A DNA stretch of 64,000 nucleotides. It comes from Gordonia terrae. GTDB lineage: Bacteria; Actinomycetota; Actinomycetes; Mycobacteriales; Mycobacteriaceae. The translations under genes and the position numbers were made by a program. The stretch is from contig NZ_CP016594.1 of assembly GCF_001698225.1 (NCBI RefSeq), positions 1,798,001 to 1,862,000 on the forward strand, in the 5' to 3' direction. Positions within the stretch are counted from its first letter, which is position 1. The number at the start of each line of letters is the position of its first letter. This document shows positions 55,097-64,000 of the stretch, in pieces. The notes beneath the pieces were generated by a model that was not told the origin of the DNA, ran no database searches, and worked only from the letters and a program-made list of their open reading frames with translations.

Positions 55097-57454
55097 TCAG
55101 CGGCCGGCGGGGACCTCGGCGTCCGCGTCGGCTCCCGTCGACGAGCCGGCGGGGGCGTTGCCGAGTCCCAGCTTCTCGCCCTCGATGTCAACCTTGGGCA
55201 GGATGTGATCCAGCCAGCGCGGCAACCACCAGGCCTTGTCACCCAGGACGGTGAGCACCGCGGGCATCAGCGTCATCCGGACGACGAAGGCGTCGAAGAA
55301 CACCGCGGCCGCGAGCGCGAAGCCCATCACCATGATGAACGCCATGTCCTGCAGCATGAACGCGGCGAACACCGAGATCATGATGGCCGCGGCGGCCGCC
55401 ACCACGCGGGCGCTGTGCCGGTACCCCTCGACCACCGCCGTCTTGGCGTCGGCGCCGTGCACGTACGCCTCCCGCATCCGGGTCACCAGGAACACCTGGT
55501 AGTCCATCGCGAGCCCGAACACGATGCCCACCAACATGATCGGCAGGAACGACACCAGCGGTTGCGGGTTGTCGACGATTCCCAGATCACCGTCGGTGAA
55601 CAGGGCCACCGTCACACCGAAGGTCGCGGCGACGCTCAACAGGAAGCCGAGGGCCGCGGTCAGCGGGACGAGGATCGAGCGGAACACGATGATCAGCAGG
55701 ATGAACGCGAGACCCACCACGACCAGGAGGTAGGGGATCAGTGAACTCGACAGGCGGTCGGAGATGTCGAGTTCGATCGCGGTCTGGCCGGTCACGCCGT
55801 ACGAGATGCCCGTCGCGCCCTGCACCTGGGACTCCATCTCACGGAGCGCTTCGACCAGTGCGGGAGTCGCCTCGTCCGACGGCGCGGTCGACGGGATGAT
55901 CGTGATCTTCGCGGTGTCCTGGGCCTCGTTGAGACCACCCGCGCCGATCTGGGCAACCGCGACGTCGTCGATACGACCGAGGTCGTCGACGAGGGTGTCG
56001 AAGGCGCGTAGACGCTCGCCGGTGTCCTCGATGGCCCGACCGTCCGCGACGACGACAAGCGGTCCGTTGAAGCCGGGGCCGTAGCCCTCGGCGACCATGT
56101 CGTAGGCGCGGCGCTGTGTTTCAGACGGATCCGCGGTCCCGTCGTTGGGCAGCGCGAGCTTGAGCCCGGCCATCGGGATCGCGAGGACGATCATGATGCC
56201 CACGATCGCGACCGTCACGGTGCGCGGCCGGGCCACGACGCGCTGGACCCAACGTTGGCCGTTGTGGACGCGGTCGGCGTCATGCGGTCCGACATCGGGT
56301 GCGTTGAGGCGCGGCACCCGTCCGGCGAAGGCCTTGCCGCCGAAGAGGCCGAGGATCGCCGGCAGGAGTGTGAGGGCGACCAGCACGGCTGCGACGACGG
56401 TGCCCGCGGCGGCGATACCCATTGCGGTCAGGAACGGGATGTTCACGATCGCGAGTGCGGCCAGCGCGATGACCACGGTGCTGCCGGCGAAGACGACCGC
56501 GGAACCGGCGGTGCCGACCGCTCTGCCCGCCGCGTCGGCCCGGCTCGTCGATCGATGGATCTCGTGGCGATAGCGGGAGACGATGAACAGTGCGTAGTCG
56601 ATGCCGACCGCGAGGCCGATCATCGTCGCGAGGATGGGGGTCTCGTTGCTGAGATCGAAGAAGTGGGTGCCCATCTGGACGCCGAGCATCCCGATCGCGA
56701 CGCCGACGATCGCGGTGATGATCGGCATGCCCCACGCGACGAGGGAGGCGAACGTGAGGATGAGGATCAGCGCGCCCACGCCGATGCCGATCAGCTCAGA
56801 GGTGATCCCGAGCTCGAATTGCTGGGTGGCCGAGCCCTTCATCTCGACGGTGAGCCCCGCAGCGCGCGCGTCGTCGGCGATCTTGTCCATCTGTTCGCGC
56901 ATCGTCTCGGTGACGTCCGACGACGCCTCGACATTCAAGGAGGCGCCGAGCTGCGCGACGGTGCCCGCCGCGTTGATCGGTGACGTGGCCTGCGCGTCGG
57001 CGGCCGCCTCCTCGGCGTTCTTGCCGAAGGTCTTCTCCTGGAAGGCCGCCGACAGTTCGCGGAGCTGACCCGGTGACTGCTCGGTGCCGTAGGAGACGAA
57101 CGGATTGGTGATCGAGTCGGGGTTCTTGACGTCCTCGACCGACTTCAGTCCGGCGACCATCGAGTCGATGGCCTCGGAGTATCGGGGCTCGGTCAGCGTC
57201 GAACCCTCTGGTGCGCGAACGACATACGTGACGCCGATGTCGGAACCGAAAGTCGCCTCACCGGGGAAGCGCTCGACCATCAGGTCCTGCGCCTTCTCCG
57301 ACGGGATGCCCGGGATCGAGAACGATTCCGAGGTCGGTTTGGCGAGAAGGCTCGCGCCGATGCCCAGTCCGATGAGGACCAGAACCCAGATCGCGATGGT
57401 CTTGAGGCGGTTCTCGAACGCCCATCGCCCTAGTCGGTACAGGTGTGTTGCCAC
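55097..57454 (-). CDS. MMPL-family RND transporter
   Basis: A 785-residue transporter with about twelve helices in two repeats. The first helix (LKTIAIWVLVLIGLGIGASLL) is followed by an extracytoplasmic porter domain, then the sterol-sensing-like block with GLAVGIDYALFIVSRYRHE and, in the second repeat, GIVFGLAMDYQVFLVTRMREAYVHG. The conserved Asp-Tyr pairs (IDYALF, MDYQVF) form the proton relay. It would export a lipid or a toxic compound. GTG 57454 comes 1 base after the TetR stop codon, so the two form an operon. Confidence 0.92.
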   Translation of the reverse strand: MATHLYRLGRWAFENRLKTIAIWVLVLIGLGIGASLLAKPTSESFSIPGIPSEKAQDLMVERFPGEATFGSDIGVTYVVRAPEGSTLTEPRYSEAIDSMVAGLKSVEDVKNPDSITNPFVSYGTEQSPGQLRELSAAFQEKTFGKNAEEAAADAQATSPINAAGTVAQLGASLNVEASSDVTETMREQMDKIADDARAAGLTVEMKGSATQQFELGITSELIGIGVGALILILTFASLVAWGMPIITAIVGVAIGMLGVQMGTHFFDLSNETPILATMIGLAVGIDYALFIVSRYRHEIHRSTSRADAAGRAVGTAGSAVVFAGSTVVIALAALAIVNIPFLTAMGIAAAGTVVAAVLVALTLLPAILGLFGGKAFAGRVPRLNAPDVGPHDADRVHNGQRWVQRVVARPRTVTVAIVGIMIVLAIPMAGLKLALPNDGTADPSETQRRAYDMVAEGYGPGFNGPLVVVADGRAIEDTGERLRAFDTLVDDLGRIDDVAVAQIGAGGLNEAQDTAKITIIPSTAPSDEATPALVEALREMESQVQGATGISYGVTGQTAIELDISDRLSSSLIPYLLVVVGLAFILLIIVFRSILVPLTAALGFLLSVAATFGVTVALFTDGDLGIVDNPQPLVSFLPIMLVGIVFGLAMDYQVFLVTRMREAYVHGADAKTAVVEGYRHSARVVAAAAAIMISVFAAFMLQDMAFIMVMGFALAAAVFFDAFVVRMTLMPAVLTVLGDKAWWLPRWLDHILPKVDIEGEKLGLGNAPAGSSTGADADAEVPAGR

Positions 57455-57455
57455 G

Positions 57456-58124
57456 TCAAAGCTCCTCGGGGGATGGGACGGCGAGATCGTTCATGGGTGG
57501 GATCGGTTGCGACAGGCCGGATGCCAGCTGATCGAAGGCGGACTCCAGGACCGAGGCCAGGTCAGCCGGCTCGTCTGCGGTGTCGTCGTGATGCGTCACC
57601 CAGAATTCGAGGGCGACACGGATGGTGGTGATCGCGTTGTGCAGGACGAGCCGCGGGTACAGGGTGTGTGCCGGCTGGCCGCGCTGTGCGCACAACTCGG
57701 CGAGTCGGGCCTCGACGGTGTCGCCCAACTCCATGTCCCGGGACCTGGCCGTCAACCCGGGATCGGTGTCGAGAAGGCGTAGCAGCGCGACGATCTCGGC
57801 GGGGTCGCCGACATCGGGCGAGGTGGCGGCATCGATGAGAGCCGTGCGGACCGAGCAGAAGAAACTCTCGTCCGTCGGCCGGGCCTCGATTCGTTCCACG
57901 ATCGTGTCGAACAGCGACGACACGAAATACAGCAGCGCGTCCTCTTTGCCGCTGAAGTAGTTGTGGAACGTCCGGACCGAGACATTGGCCTCGGCCGCGA
58001 CGGCGTCGATCGTCACATGGTCGATGCCGGCCCGGGTGGACAACCGGAGCACGGCGCGGGCGAGCGCCGAGCGGGTGGCCGCTTTCTTCGCTTCGCGGAG
58101 GCCGGTGGAGTGCACGACGTCCAC
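57456..58124 (-). CDS. TetR-family regulator of the MMPL transporter
   Basis: A 222-residue TetR protein. The helix-turn-helix spans about 15-60 (RAGIDHVTIDAVAAEANVSVRTFHNYFSGKEDALLYF). The C-terminal domain is the MftR/AcrR-like type with ARLAELCAQRGQPAHTLYPRLV. It is the first gene of a two-gene operon with the MMPL gene. A palindrome with an extra half-site lies 10 bases upstream of its GTG, giving classic autoregulation and inducible efflux or lipid export; the effector is unknown. Confidence 0.88.
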   Translation of the reverse strand: MDVVHSTGLREAKKAATRSALARAVLRLSTRAGIDHVTIDAVAAEANVSVRTFHNYFSGKEDALLYFVSSLFDTIVERIEARPTDESFFCSVRTALIDAATSPDVGDPAEIVALLRLLDTDPGLTARSRDMELGDTVEARLAELCAQRGQPAHTLYPRLVLHNAITTIRVALEFWVTHHDDTADEPADLASVLESAFDQLASGLSQPIPPMNDLAVPSPEEL

Positions 58125-58134
58125 CGTACGGAAC

Positions 58135-58159
58135 TTGCAGAAGTCTGCAATGTTGCAGA
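58135..58159. promoter_or_regulatory. TetR operator: palindrome plus third half-site
   Basis: TTGCAGA-AG-TCTGCAA (58135-58150) is a perfect 16-bp palindrome, and a third TTGCAGA lies at 58153-58159, exactly 18 bases from the first. It is 10-35 bases before the TetR start codon, an ideal place to block its promoter. Confidence 0.75.
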
Positions 58160-58223
58160 GTCATGCACTATTTAGGAGAGTCCTCACACCGCGTCCCGGC
58201 GATGACGCGCATCACACCGGCGA

Positions 58224-59237
58224 TCACCCCAGGGTCGACGCCCGAGCGACGAGTTCGGGCTGGAACACCAGGTTCGACGGCTCGCGGTGTTCCGCGGGAT
58301 CGTTTGCCGCGCTGATCAGCAGGTCGACCGCGGTGACGCCGATCCGGGTGGTCGGCTGCCGGATCGACGACAACGGCACGACCGCCGATCTGGCGAAATC
58401 GATGTCGTCGTAGCCGACGATCGCGATGTCGTCCGGAACCGCGACGGCGCCACCCAGCATCGTGAAGGCCTGGAGCACGCCGATGGCAAGGAGGTCGTTG
58501 GCGCAGAAGACGGCGTCCGGACGCTCGCCGGGCGCCCTGCCCAGCAGCGCCGTGCCCGCCTCACGCCCGGCGAGCACGCTGAGAGTGGACGTGTGCACGA
58601 CCTCCAGCGACGCACCGTCGACGCCGTCGACCGCGGCCTGGGCGCCGCGCCGGCGGTCGGCGACCTGCCGCAGTCCCGGTGGGCCGCCGACGAAGGCGAT
58701 CCGGCGTCGCCCTGTCTCACACAGGTGCGACACCGCGAGCAGGCCGCCCGCGATGTCGTCCACGGCAACCGAATCGAACGGGGATCCCCCGGCATCCCGG
58801 TCGACCAGGATCACCGGGGTGCCGCGACGGCGCAGCGAGTCGAATCGCCGAAGGTCGTCGCCGATCGGCGAGACGAGAAGGCCGAAGACCCGCTGTTCGT
58901 CGAAGGTGTCGAGGTAGGCCTGTTCGCGCGATTCGTCGTCGTCGGACGTACCGAGCAGCACCGTCAGGTCATGGTCGGCGGCCCGCTGCTCGGCGGCGCG
59001 GGCGATGTCGGTGAAGAAGGGGTTGCCCACGTCGAGGACCACCATGCCGACACAGCGTGAGCGCCCGGCCCGCAGTTGCCGCGCGGCGTCGTTGCGAACG
59101 AAGCCCAGCTGATCGATCGCCGCCTGCACCCGCGCGACGGTCGAGGGGGAGACCTTGCCGGGCGCGTTGAGGACGTTCGAGACCGTTCCCACCGACACCG
59201 AGGCCGCTGCCGCGACGTCCCGCATGCTCACACCCAT
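58224..59237 (-). CDS. LacI-family transcriptional regulator
   Basis: A 337-residue LacI/GalR protein. The N-terminal headpiece is MRDVAAAASVSVGTVSNVLNAPGKVS, with hinge-helix residues. The periplasmic-binding-protein-like core includes GNPFFTDIARAAEQRA, VLVDRDAGG, AFVGGP and DAVFCANDLLAIGVLQAF. It lies between the TetR/MMPL pair and an MFS exporter, and 3 kb from the rhamnose operon. LacI regulators often control sugar catabolism, so the rhamnose genes are a plausible target, but the link is inference. An internal ATG at 59225 is an alternative start. Confidence 0.88.
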   Translation of the reverse strand: MGVSMRDVAAAASVSVGTVSNVLNAPGKVSPSTVARVQAAIDQLGFVRNDAARQLRAGRSRCVGMVVLDVGNPFFTDIARAAEQRAADHDLTVLLGTSDDDESREQAYLDTFDEQRVFGLLVSPIGDDLRRFDSLRRRGTPVILVDRDAGGSPFDSVAVDDIAGGLLAVSHLCETGRRRIAFVGGPPGLRQVADRRRGAQAAVDGVDGASLEVVHTSTLSVLAGREAGTALLGRAPGERPDAVFCANDLLAIGVLQAFTMLGGAVAVPDDIAIVGYDDIDFARSAVVPLSSIRQPTTRIGVTAVDLLISAANDPAEHREPSNLVFQPELVARASTLG

Positions 59238-59356
59238 GTGTTCATCTCACCAGACGCCGTACCGCAACACGCGTCACGCAGAGTCGGGAGGGTCGCCCAT
59301 CTCCCGGGCTGATTGACTACGAACAGCGCGGTACCCCCCGAATGAAAGGCGGCTCG

Positions 59357-60829
59357 ATGTCGACTCCGGCCAGCCCGTTCTCCGCGGACTATCAACCAGA
59401 CCCGCGACGCTGGAAGGCGCTCGCCGTGTGCCTGGTCGTCGGCTTCATGACGCTCCTCGACGTCTCGATCGTCAATGTCGCGCTGCCGTCGATCGAATCC
59501 GGTCTCGGGGCCGACTCGGCCGATCTCTCGTGGGTCGTCTCCGGCTACGCACTCGCCTTCGGACTCGTGCTGGTGCCGGCCGGTCGCGTCGGTGACGCCC
59601 GCGGCCGCAAGGTGACCTTCCTCGTCGGCTTGTCCCTGTTCGTGCTCTCCTCCGCGGCATGTGGTTTCGCGCAGGGGCCCACGCAGCTCGTCGTGTTCCG
59701 GCTGATCCAGGGAGTCGCGGGCGGCATTCTCGCGCCGCAGGTCTCCGGCCTCATTCAGCTGCTGTTCCGCGGGGCCGAGCGCGGCAAGGCCTTTGGCATG
59801 TTCGCCGCGACCATCGGCATCTCGACCGCGGTGGGGCCGCTCCTCGGCGGCGTCCTCATCCAGCTGGGTGGGTCTGCCGAGGGGTGGCGCTGGATCTTCT
59901 TCGTCAACGTGCCGATCGGCATCGCCGCCTTCGTCGCCGCCATCCGGCTCATCCCGGCCCGGCCGTCGGAGACCAAGCAGCCGCTGCGAGGGAGTTTCGA
60001 CCCGCTGGGTGTGCTGCTGCTGGGTGCCGCTGTGTTCGCACTGATGTTGCCGATGGTGCAGGAGCAGGAGTGGCCCGGCGCGCAGAAGTGGCTGCTGCTG
60101 ATCGTGGCCGCGGTGCTGCTGGGTGCCTTCGTGCTGTGGGAGCGGCGTCAGGGCCGGGTCGGGCATCAGCAACTCGTCGACCTCTCGCTCTTCTCGATGC
60201 GGTCGTACTCGCTCGGGTGCATCATCGCCATGGTCTACTTCGCCGGATTCACCACGGTCTTCTTCATCTACACCCTGTTCGTCCAGCAGGGTCTGGGCTA
60301 CTCGGCGCTGCAGGCGGGGCTGGCGGTCACGCCGTTCGCCCTGGGGTCCGCGGTGTCGGCAGCCGTCGGCGGCAACATCGTCAACCGGGTGGGTCGGTCG
60401 CTGGTGCTGCTCGGCCTGGGGCTCGTCGTCGTCGGGATGATCACGACGATCCTCGCCGTCCAGTTCGTGCCGGGCCACAACGTCGGGTACGCCGCGGCGT
60501 TGCCGCTGCTCGTCGCCGGTGTCGGCTCGGGTCTGGTGATCTCGCCGAACCTCACGCTGAGTCTCGACCAGGTCCCGGTCACCAAGGCCGGCATCGCCGG
60601 AGGCGTCCTGCAGACCGGCCAGCGCATCGGGGCCGCAGCCGGTATCGCGCTCGTCGGTGCGGTGTTCTTCGCCCAGGTCGCCAACAGCGGCGGCGATTGG
60701 GCCCGTGCCTTCCAGATCGGGCTCGCCACTGCCGCCGGCCTGGTCCTCATCGCGCTGCTGGTGGGATTGGTGGACCACTTCGCGCATCGCCGGGAACAGT
60801 CTCCGGACGTCGGGGCGCGATCCGCCTGA
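59357..60829 (+). CDS. DHA2-family (EmrB/QacA) MFS transporter
   Basis: A 490-residue transporter with 14 predicted helices. Family motifs are present: LDVSIVNVALPSIESGLG in helix 1 (motif D1), GRVGDARGRKVTF (motif A) and RLIQGVAGGILAPQVSGLIQ with ATIGISTAVGPLLGGVLIQ (motif C region). It likely exports drugs or metabolites by proton antiport. ATG 59357 is preferred because AAAGGCGG lies upstream; an in-frame ATG at 59342 would add five residues. It ends just before a strong terminator that faces the lldD gene. Confidence 0.9.
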   Translation: MSTPASPFSADYQPDPRRWKALAVCLVVGFMTLLDVSIVNVALPSIESGLGADSADLSWVVSGYALAFGLVLVPAGRVGDARGRKVTFLVGLSLFVLSSAACGFAQGPTQLVVFRLIQGVAGGILAPQVSGLIQLLFRGAERGKAFGMFAATIGISTAVGPLLGGVLIQLGGSAEGWRWIFFVNVPIGIAAFVAAIRLIPARPSETKQPLRGSFDPLGVLLLGAAVFALMLPMVQEQEWPGAQKWLLLIVAAVLLGAFVLWERRQGRVGHQQLVDLSLFSMRSYSLGCIIAMVYFAGFTTVFFIYTLFVQQGLGYSALQAGLAVTPFALGSAVSAAVGGNIVNRVGRSLVLLGLGLVVVGMITTILAVQFVPGHNVGYAAALPLLVAGVGSGLVISPNLTLSLDQVPVTKAGIAGGVLQTGQRIGAAAGIALVGAVFFAQVANSGGDWARAFQIGLATAAGLVLIALLVGLVDHFAHRREQSPDVGARSA

Positions 60830-60834
60830 GCAGA

Positions 60835-60873
60835 CGCGGAAGGGCCCGATCGCACGAATCGGGCCCTTCCGCG
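60835..60873. terminator. Bidirectional terminator between the MFS and lldD genes
   Basis: A perfect 16-bp inverted repeat (CGCGGAAGGGCCCGAT with its complement) around a 7-base loop, located between two convergent stop codons at 60829 and 60886. Confidence 0.88.
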
Positions 60874-60885
60874 ACAGCGTGCGCG

Positions 60886-62145
60886 TCAGGAACGTGCCCG
60901 GGGCACCAGACGCTCGAGCTGGGTCACATGCGCGGGGGTCAGCTCCTCCAGGGATGCGACCCCGAGCAGGCGCATGGTGCGCGCGATCTGCTCGCCCAGG
61001 ATCTCGATCATCCGGTCGACTCCGGCCTCGCCCCCGGCCATGAGGCCGTACAGGTAAGCGCGTCCGACGAGCGTGAACCGGGCGCCGAGTGCGACCGATG
61101 CCACGATGTCGGCGCCGCTCATGATGCCGGTGTCCAGCATGACCTCGGTGTCCGCCCCGACCTCCCGGGCGACGTCGGGCAGGAGGTGGAACGGGATGGG
61201 TGCCCGATCCAGCTGTCGGCCACCGTGATTCGACAGGACGATGCCATCGGCGCCGAGTCCGGTGACGGCCTTGGCGTCGTCGACGGTCTGGATACCCTTG
61301 ACCACCAGCTTGCCCGGCCACTGCGACTTGATCCAGGCCAGGTCGTCGAAGGTGACGGTCGGGTCGAACATGGTGTCCAGCAGCTCGGCCACGGTTCCCG
61401 ACCATCGGTCGAGGGAGGCGAAGGCGAGGGGTTCGGTGGTCAGGAAGTCGATCCACCACTGCGGCCGCGGGATCGCGTTGACCACCGTCTTGACGGTGAG
61501 GGCGGGCGGGATCGACATGCCGTTGCGCTTGTCACGCAGGCGTGCCCCGGCGACCGGGACGTCGACCGTCACGAGGAGCGTGTCGTAACCGGCCTTCGCG
61601 GCGCGGTCGACCAGGGCCATCGACCGCTCGCGGTCCTTCCACATGTACAGCTGGAACCAATTGCGCCCGTGGGGGTTCGCGTCCTTGACGTCTTCGATCG
61701 ACGCGGTGCCCATCGTCGACAGCGAGAACGGGATGCCTGCGCGTCCGGCGGCACGCGCACCCGCGTACTCGCCCTCGGTCTGCATCATCCGGGTGAACCC
61801 GGTCGGCGCGATGCCGAACGGCAGTTCCGAGCGTCCGCCCAGGATGGTCGACGAGGTGTCGACCTTCGAGACGTCGCGCAGGATCGCCGGATGGAACTCG
61901 ATGTCGGAGAACGCCTGACGAGCACGTTCGATGGACAGCTCCGCCTCGGCGGACCCGTCGGTGTAGTCGAAGGCCGCCTTGGGGGTGCGCCGCTTGGCGA
62001 TCTTGCGGAGATCCTCGATGGTCAGCGCGGCGTCGAGGCGGCGCTTCTTGGCATCGAACTGCGGCTTCTTGAACTGCATCAGCGGCGCGAGGTCGCGCGG
62101 CTTGGGTACTCGGCGCTTCATAGCGGAACCGGTGTCCATGGTCAT
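60886..62145 (-). CDS. lldD: FMN-dependent L-lactate dehydrogenase (quinone)
   Basis: A 419-residue alpha-hydroxy-acid oxidase close in length to mycobacterial LldD2 (Rv1872c). FMN-barrel motifs are [43 protein letters not shown] and [11 protein letters not shown]. The active-site His/Arg lies in [15 protein letters not shown] and phosphate binding is at [19 protein letters not shown]. It oxidises L-lactate to pyruvate and feeds the quinone pool. ATGA overlap with rhaB places it in the rhamnose operon, where the upstream bifunctional RhaD should produce L-lactate. It thus closes the pathway to pyruvate. Confidence 0.93.
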   Translation of the reverse strand: MTMDTGSAMKRRVPKPRDLAPLMQFKKPQFDAKKRRLDAALTIEDLRKIAKRRTPKAAFDYTDGSAEAELSIERARQAFSDIEFHPAILRDVSKVDTSSTILGGRSELPFGIAPTGFTRMMQTEGEYAGARAAGRAGIPFSLSTMGTASIEDVKDANPHGRNWFQLYMWKDRERSMALVDRAAKAGYDTLLVTVDVPVAGARLRDKRNGMSIPPALTVKTVVNAIPRPQWWIDFLTTEPLAFASLDRWSGTVAELLDTMFDPTVTFDDLAWIKSQWPGKLVVKGIQTVDDAKAVTGLGADGIVLSNHGGRQLDRAPIPFHLLPDVAREVGADTEVMLDTGIMSGADIVASVALGARFTLVGRAYLYGLMAGGEAGVDRMIEILGEQIARTMRLLGVASLEELTPAHVTQLERLVPRARS

Positions 62146-63629
62146 GCCTTTCCGGCCCCGACCGCGGCGCGCGCACGCGTGCCGCGACTGCGTCGGGGTG
62201 CATAGTGTTGCGGCGGGAACCTGTCGGCGACGATAGTCCGCATCGCCTCGAGATCGCCATCGATCAATTCATGGGCGCGTGCCGTCAGGAGGACGTTGCC
62301 GAGTGCGGTCGCCTCCACGGGCCCGGCCTGGACGGGCAGGCCCACGCGGTCGGCGGTGAGCTGGCACAGCAGCCGGTTCTGCGACCCGCCGCCGACGAGG
62401 TGCACGGTCTCCACCGGGATCCCCGACAGCGCGGCGGCCTTCTCGACGCCGTCGGCGAATGCGGATGCGAGACTCTCGACGATCGCGCGCACCATCTCGG
62501 CGCGGGTCATCGGCGGTCGCATGCCGCGCTCGTCGTACCACCCGCGGATGCGTGCCGGCATGTCACCCGGCGGGAGGAAGCGCGCGTCGTCGGTGTCGAA
62601 GACATCGACGGTCGGCGTCACCTCCGCGGCCTGGGCCAGCAGCTCGCCGAGGTCGGCCCGGTAGCCCTCGCGCTGGTACTGACGCACCGTCTCGCTGAGC
62701 AGCCATAGTCCCATCACGTTGTGCAGGTAGCGGATTCGGCCGTCGGCGCCGACCTCGTTGGTGAAGTTGGCCTTCCATCCGTCGCGGGACAGGACCGGTT
62801 CGGTCAGTTCCACACCGACGAGACCCCACGTGCCGCAGGAGATGTAGGCCGCCCGCGCGGGGTCCATCGGGATCGCCGCCACGGCCGAGGCCGTGTCGTG
62901 CGAGGCGACGGCGGTGACGCGGGTGGACGACGACAGGCCGAGTCGCTCGGCGACCTCGGCGAGGAGTGGTCCCTGGTCGGACCCGGTCTCGACGATCTCG
63001 GGGAAGAGTCCGACGGGCAGCCCGAGGCGTTCCATCATCGCGGTGTCCCACTGGCCGTTGACGGCGAGCAGGCCGGTGGTCGAGGCATTGGTCCGCTCGG
63101 TGCCCCGCCTGCCGGTCAGCCAGTAGGTGATCAGGTCGGGGATCAGCAGGGCGTTGTCGGCCTGATCGAGCAGACCGTCGGCCTTCTCCGCGGCCAGCTG
63201 GTACACCGTGGTGAACGGCAGGAACTGCAGGCCGTTGCGCAGGTACAGGTCCACCGGCCCGAGTTCGGCGTGCACGGCGTCGACGCCCGCGGCCGTGCGG
63301 TCGTCCCGGTAGTGGTGCGGCAGACCCAGCATCCGGCCGTCGCGGAGCAACGCGTAGTCCACCGCCCACGAGTCGACGCCGATGCCGACGAGGTCGTCGG
63401 ACTGCCGGGCAGCCTCGGCCAGGCCCGCCGAGGCCGCCCGGAACAGGCCGGGCACGTCCCAGTGCAGCGCCGACCGTCGACCGTTCCACACGTGCACGGG
63501 ATCGTTGGCGAACCGGGCGACCTGCTCGAGCTCGAGTCGTCCCTGCGACACGTCGGCGAGCATCACCCGGCCGCTGGTCGCGCCCAGGTCGATGGCGGCG
63601 ACCTGGGCGGACCGAGTGGAGCGACTCAT
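62142..63629 (-). CDS. rhaB: Rhamnulokinase (FGGY family)
   Basis: A 495-residue sugar kinase. The N-terminal ASKHA phosphate loop is [31 protein letters not shown] and DYRDDRT-like [13 protein letters not shown] are diagnostic for rhamnulokinase, as is [13 protein letters not shown]. The second-half ATP site is [25 protein letters not shown]. It phosphorylates L-rhamnulose to L-rhamnulose-1-phosphate. ATG 63627-63629 overlaps the stop of the upstream rhaD (ATGA). It lies between rhaD and lldD. Confidence 0.93.
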   Translation of the reverse strand: MSRSTRSAQVAAIDLGATSGRVMLADVSQGRLELEQVARFANDPVHVWNGRRSALHWDVPGLFRAASAGLAEAARQSDDLVGIGVDSWAVDYALLRDGRMLGLPHHYRDDRTAAGVDAVHAELGPVDLYLRNGLQFLPFTTVYQLAAEKADGLLDQADNALLIPDLITYWLTGRRGTERTNASTTGLLAVNGQWDTAMMERLGLPVGLFPEIVETGSDQGPLLAEVAERLGLSSSTRVTAVASHDTASAVAAIPMDPARAAYISCGTWGLVGVELTEPVLSRDGWKANFTNEVGADGRIRYLHNVMGLWLLSETVRQYQREGYRADLGELLAQAAEVTPTVDVFDTDDARFLPPGDMPARIRGWYDERGMRPPMTRAEMVRAIVESLASAFADGVEKAAALSGIPVETVHLVGGGSQNRLLCQLTADRVGLPVQAGPVEATALGNVLLTARAHELIDGDLEAMRTIVADRFPPQHYAPRRSRGTRARAAVGAGKA

Positions 63630-64000
63630 CGCAGGAACGCGGCGGCGACGCCGGCGTCCACCGGCACGTGCAGACCGGTGGTGTGCGAGAAGTCCGAGGT
63701 GCACAGGGCGAACGCGGCGTTGGCGATGTTCTCCGGCAGCACCTCGCGCTTGAGCAGGGTGCGCTGGGCGTAGAACTTGCCCAGGTCCTTCTCCTCGACG
63801 CCGTAGACCGCGGCGCGCTTGGCGCCCCAGCCGCCGGCGAAGATCCCCGAACCCCGCACCACACCATCGGGATTGATGCCGTTGACCTTGACCCCGTGCT
63901 CGCCGAGTTCGGCCGCGAGCAACCGGACCTGATGGGCCTGGTCGGCCTTGGTGGCGGAGTAGGCGATGTTGTTGGGGCCGGCGACGACCGAGTTCTTGGA
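63626..64000 (-). CDS. Bifunctional rhamnulose-1-phosphate aldolase/short-chain dehydrogenase, C-terminal part
   Basis: Only the last 124 codons are in the window; the gene continues past position 64000. The sequence SKNSVVAGPNNIAYSATKADQ holds the YxxxK catalytic pair of a short-chain dehydrogenase. It is followed by INPDGVVRGSGIFAGGWGAKRAAVYGVEEKDLGKFYAQRTLLKREV and [19 protein letters not shown], the typical end of the RhaD fusion that cleaves rhamnulose-1-phosphate to DHAP and L-lactaldehyde and oxidises the aldehyde to L-lactate. The aldolase half lies outside the window. Confidence 0.88.
   Translation of the reverse strand, partial: SKNSVVAGPNNIAYSATKADQAHQVRLLAAELGEHGVKVNGINPDGVVRGSGIFAGGWGAKRAAVYGVEEKDLGKFYAQRTLLKREVLPENIANAAFALCTSDFSHTTGLHVPVDAGVAAAFLR

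Overview
This 64 kb window is high-GC chromosomal DNA from a mycolic-acid-containing actinomycete (order Mycobacteriales). Gordonia or a close relative is my best guess, but that is inference. The lineage evidence is an Ag85-type mycolyltransferase, an MMPL transporter, an Stf0-type trehalose sulfotransferase, a DesA3-type desaturase, frequent GTG starts, and gene order mfd-mazG ... lpqU-eno-divIC-DUF501-ppx, which matches Rv1020-Rv1026 of Mycobacterium tuberculosis. I see no insertion sequence, phage gene, CRISPR array, tRNA or rRNA. No gene-free stretch exceeds 300 bases; the longest is the divergent control region 9080-9374.

Layout. 1-5410: end of a Kef-type antiporter, a GNAT acetyltransferase, mfd and mazG. 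5411-22919: about 17.5 kb sitting between mazG and lpqU, which are neighbours in M. tuberculosis. It holds three modules: (i) a divergent uptake and catabolic cluster with two different isopenicillin-N-synthase-like Fe(II) oxygenases, an ATZ/TRZ amidohydrolase, a NitT/TauT-type ABC importer and a GntR regulator, substrate unknown; (ii) efeUOB iron uptake behind a candidate IdeR/DtxR box; (iii) a sulfation cassette of sulfatase, stf0, cysD, cysNC and formylglycine-generating enzyme. 22920-27575: lpqU, eno, divIC-like, DUF501, ppx and DUF1059. 27654-32068: two small proteins, then desaturase and reductase genes divergent from a FabR/DesT-like repressor gene, with a 20-bp palindrome between them. 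32262-35883: organosulfur scavenging genes (ssuD, sfnG, sfnB types). 35894-40945: a two-domain TerD protein, a transmembrane Ser/Thr kinase and two exported proteins with penicillin-recognising serine-enzyme motifs. 40952-46637: a YibE/F membrane protein and a DmoA-like monooxygenase with a MetNIQ-type importer. 46707-55090: assorted lipid, envelope and flavin enzymes. 55097-59237: MMPL with its TetR regulator, and a LacI regulator. 59357-64000: an MFS exporter, then an L-rhamnose operon (rhaD, rhaB, lldD) that would end at pyruvate.

Two themes link the window. One is sulfur: PAPS synthesis, trehalose sulfation, sulfatase maturation, sulfonate/sulfone oxidation and a second FMN monooxygenase-importer operon. 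The other is transcript architecture: at least eleven genes have a TANNNT-type -10 element 6-8 bases before the start codon, which predicts leaderless mRNAs and fixes several starts. The clusters most worth pursuing are the dioxygenase-amidohydrolase-ABC cluster and the self-contained sulfate activation, transfer and removal cassette.
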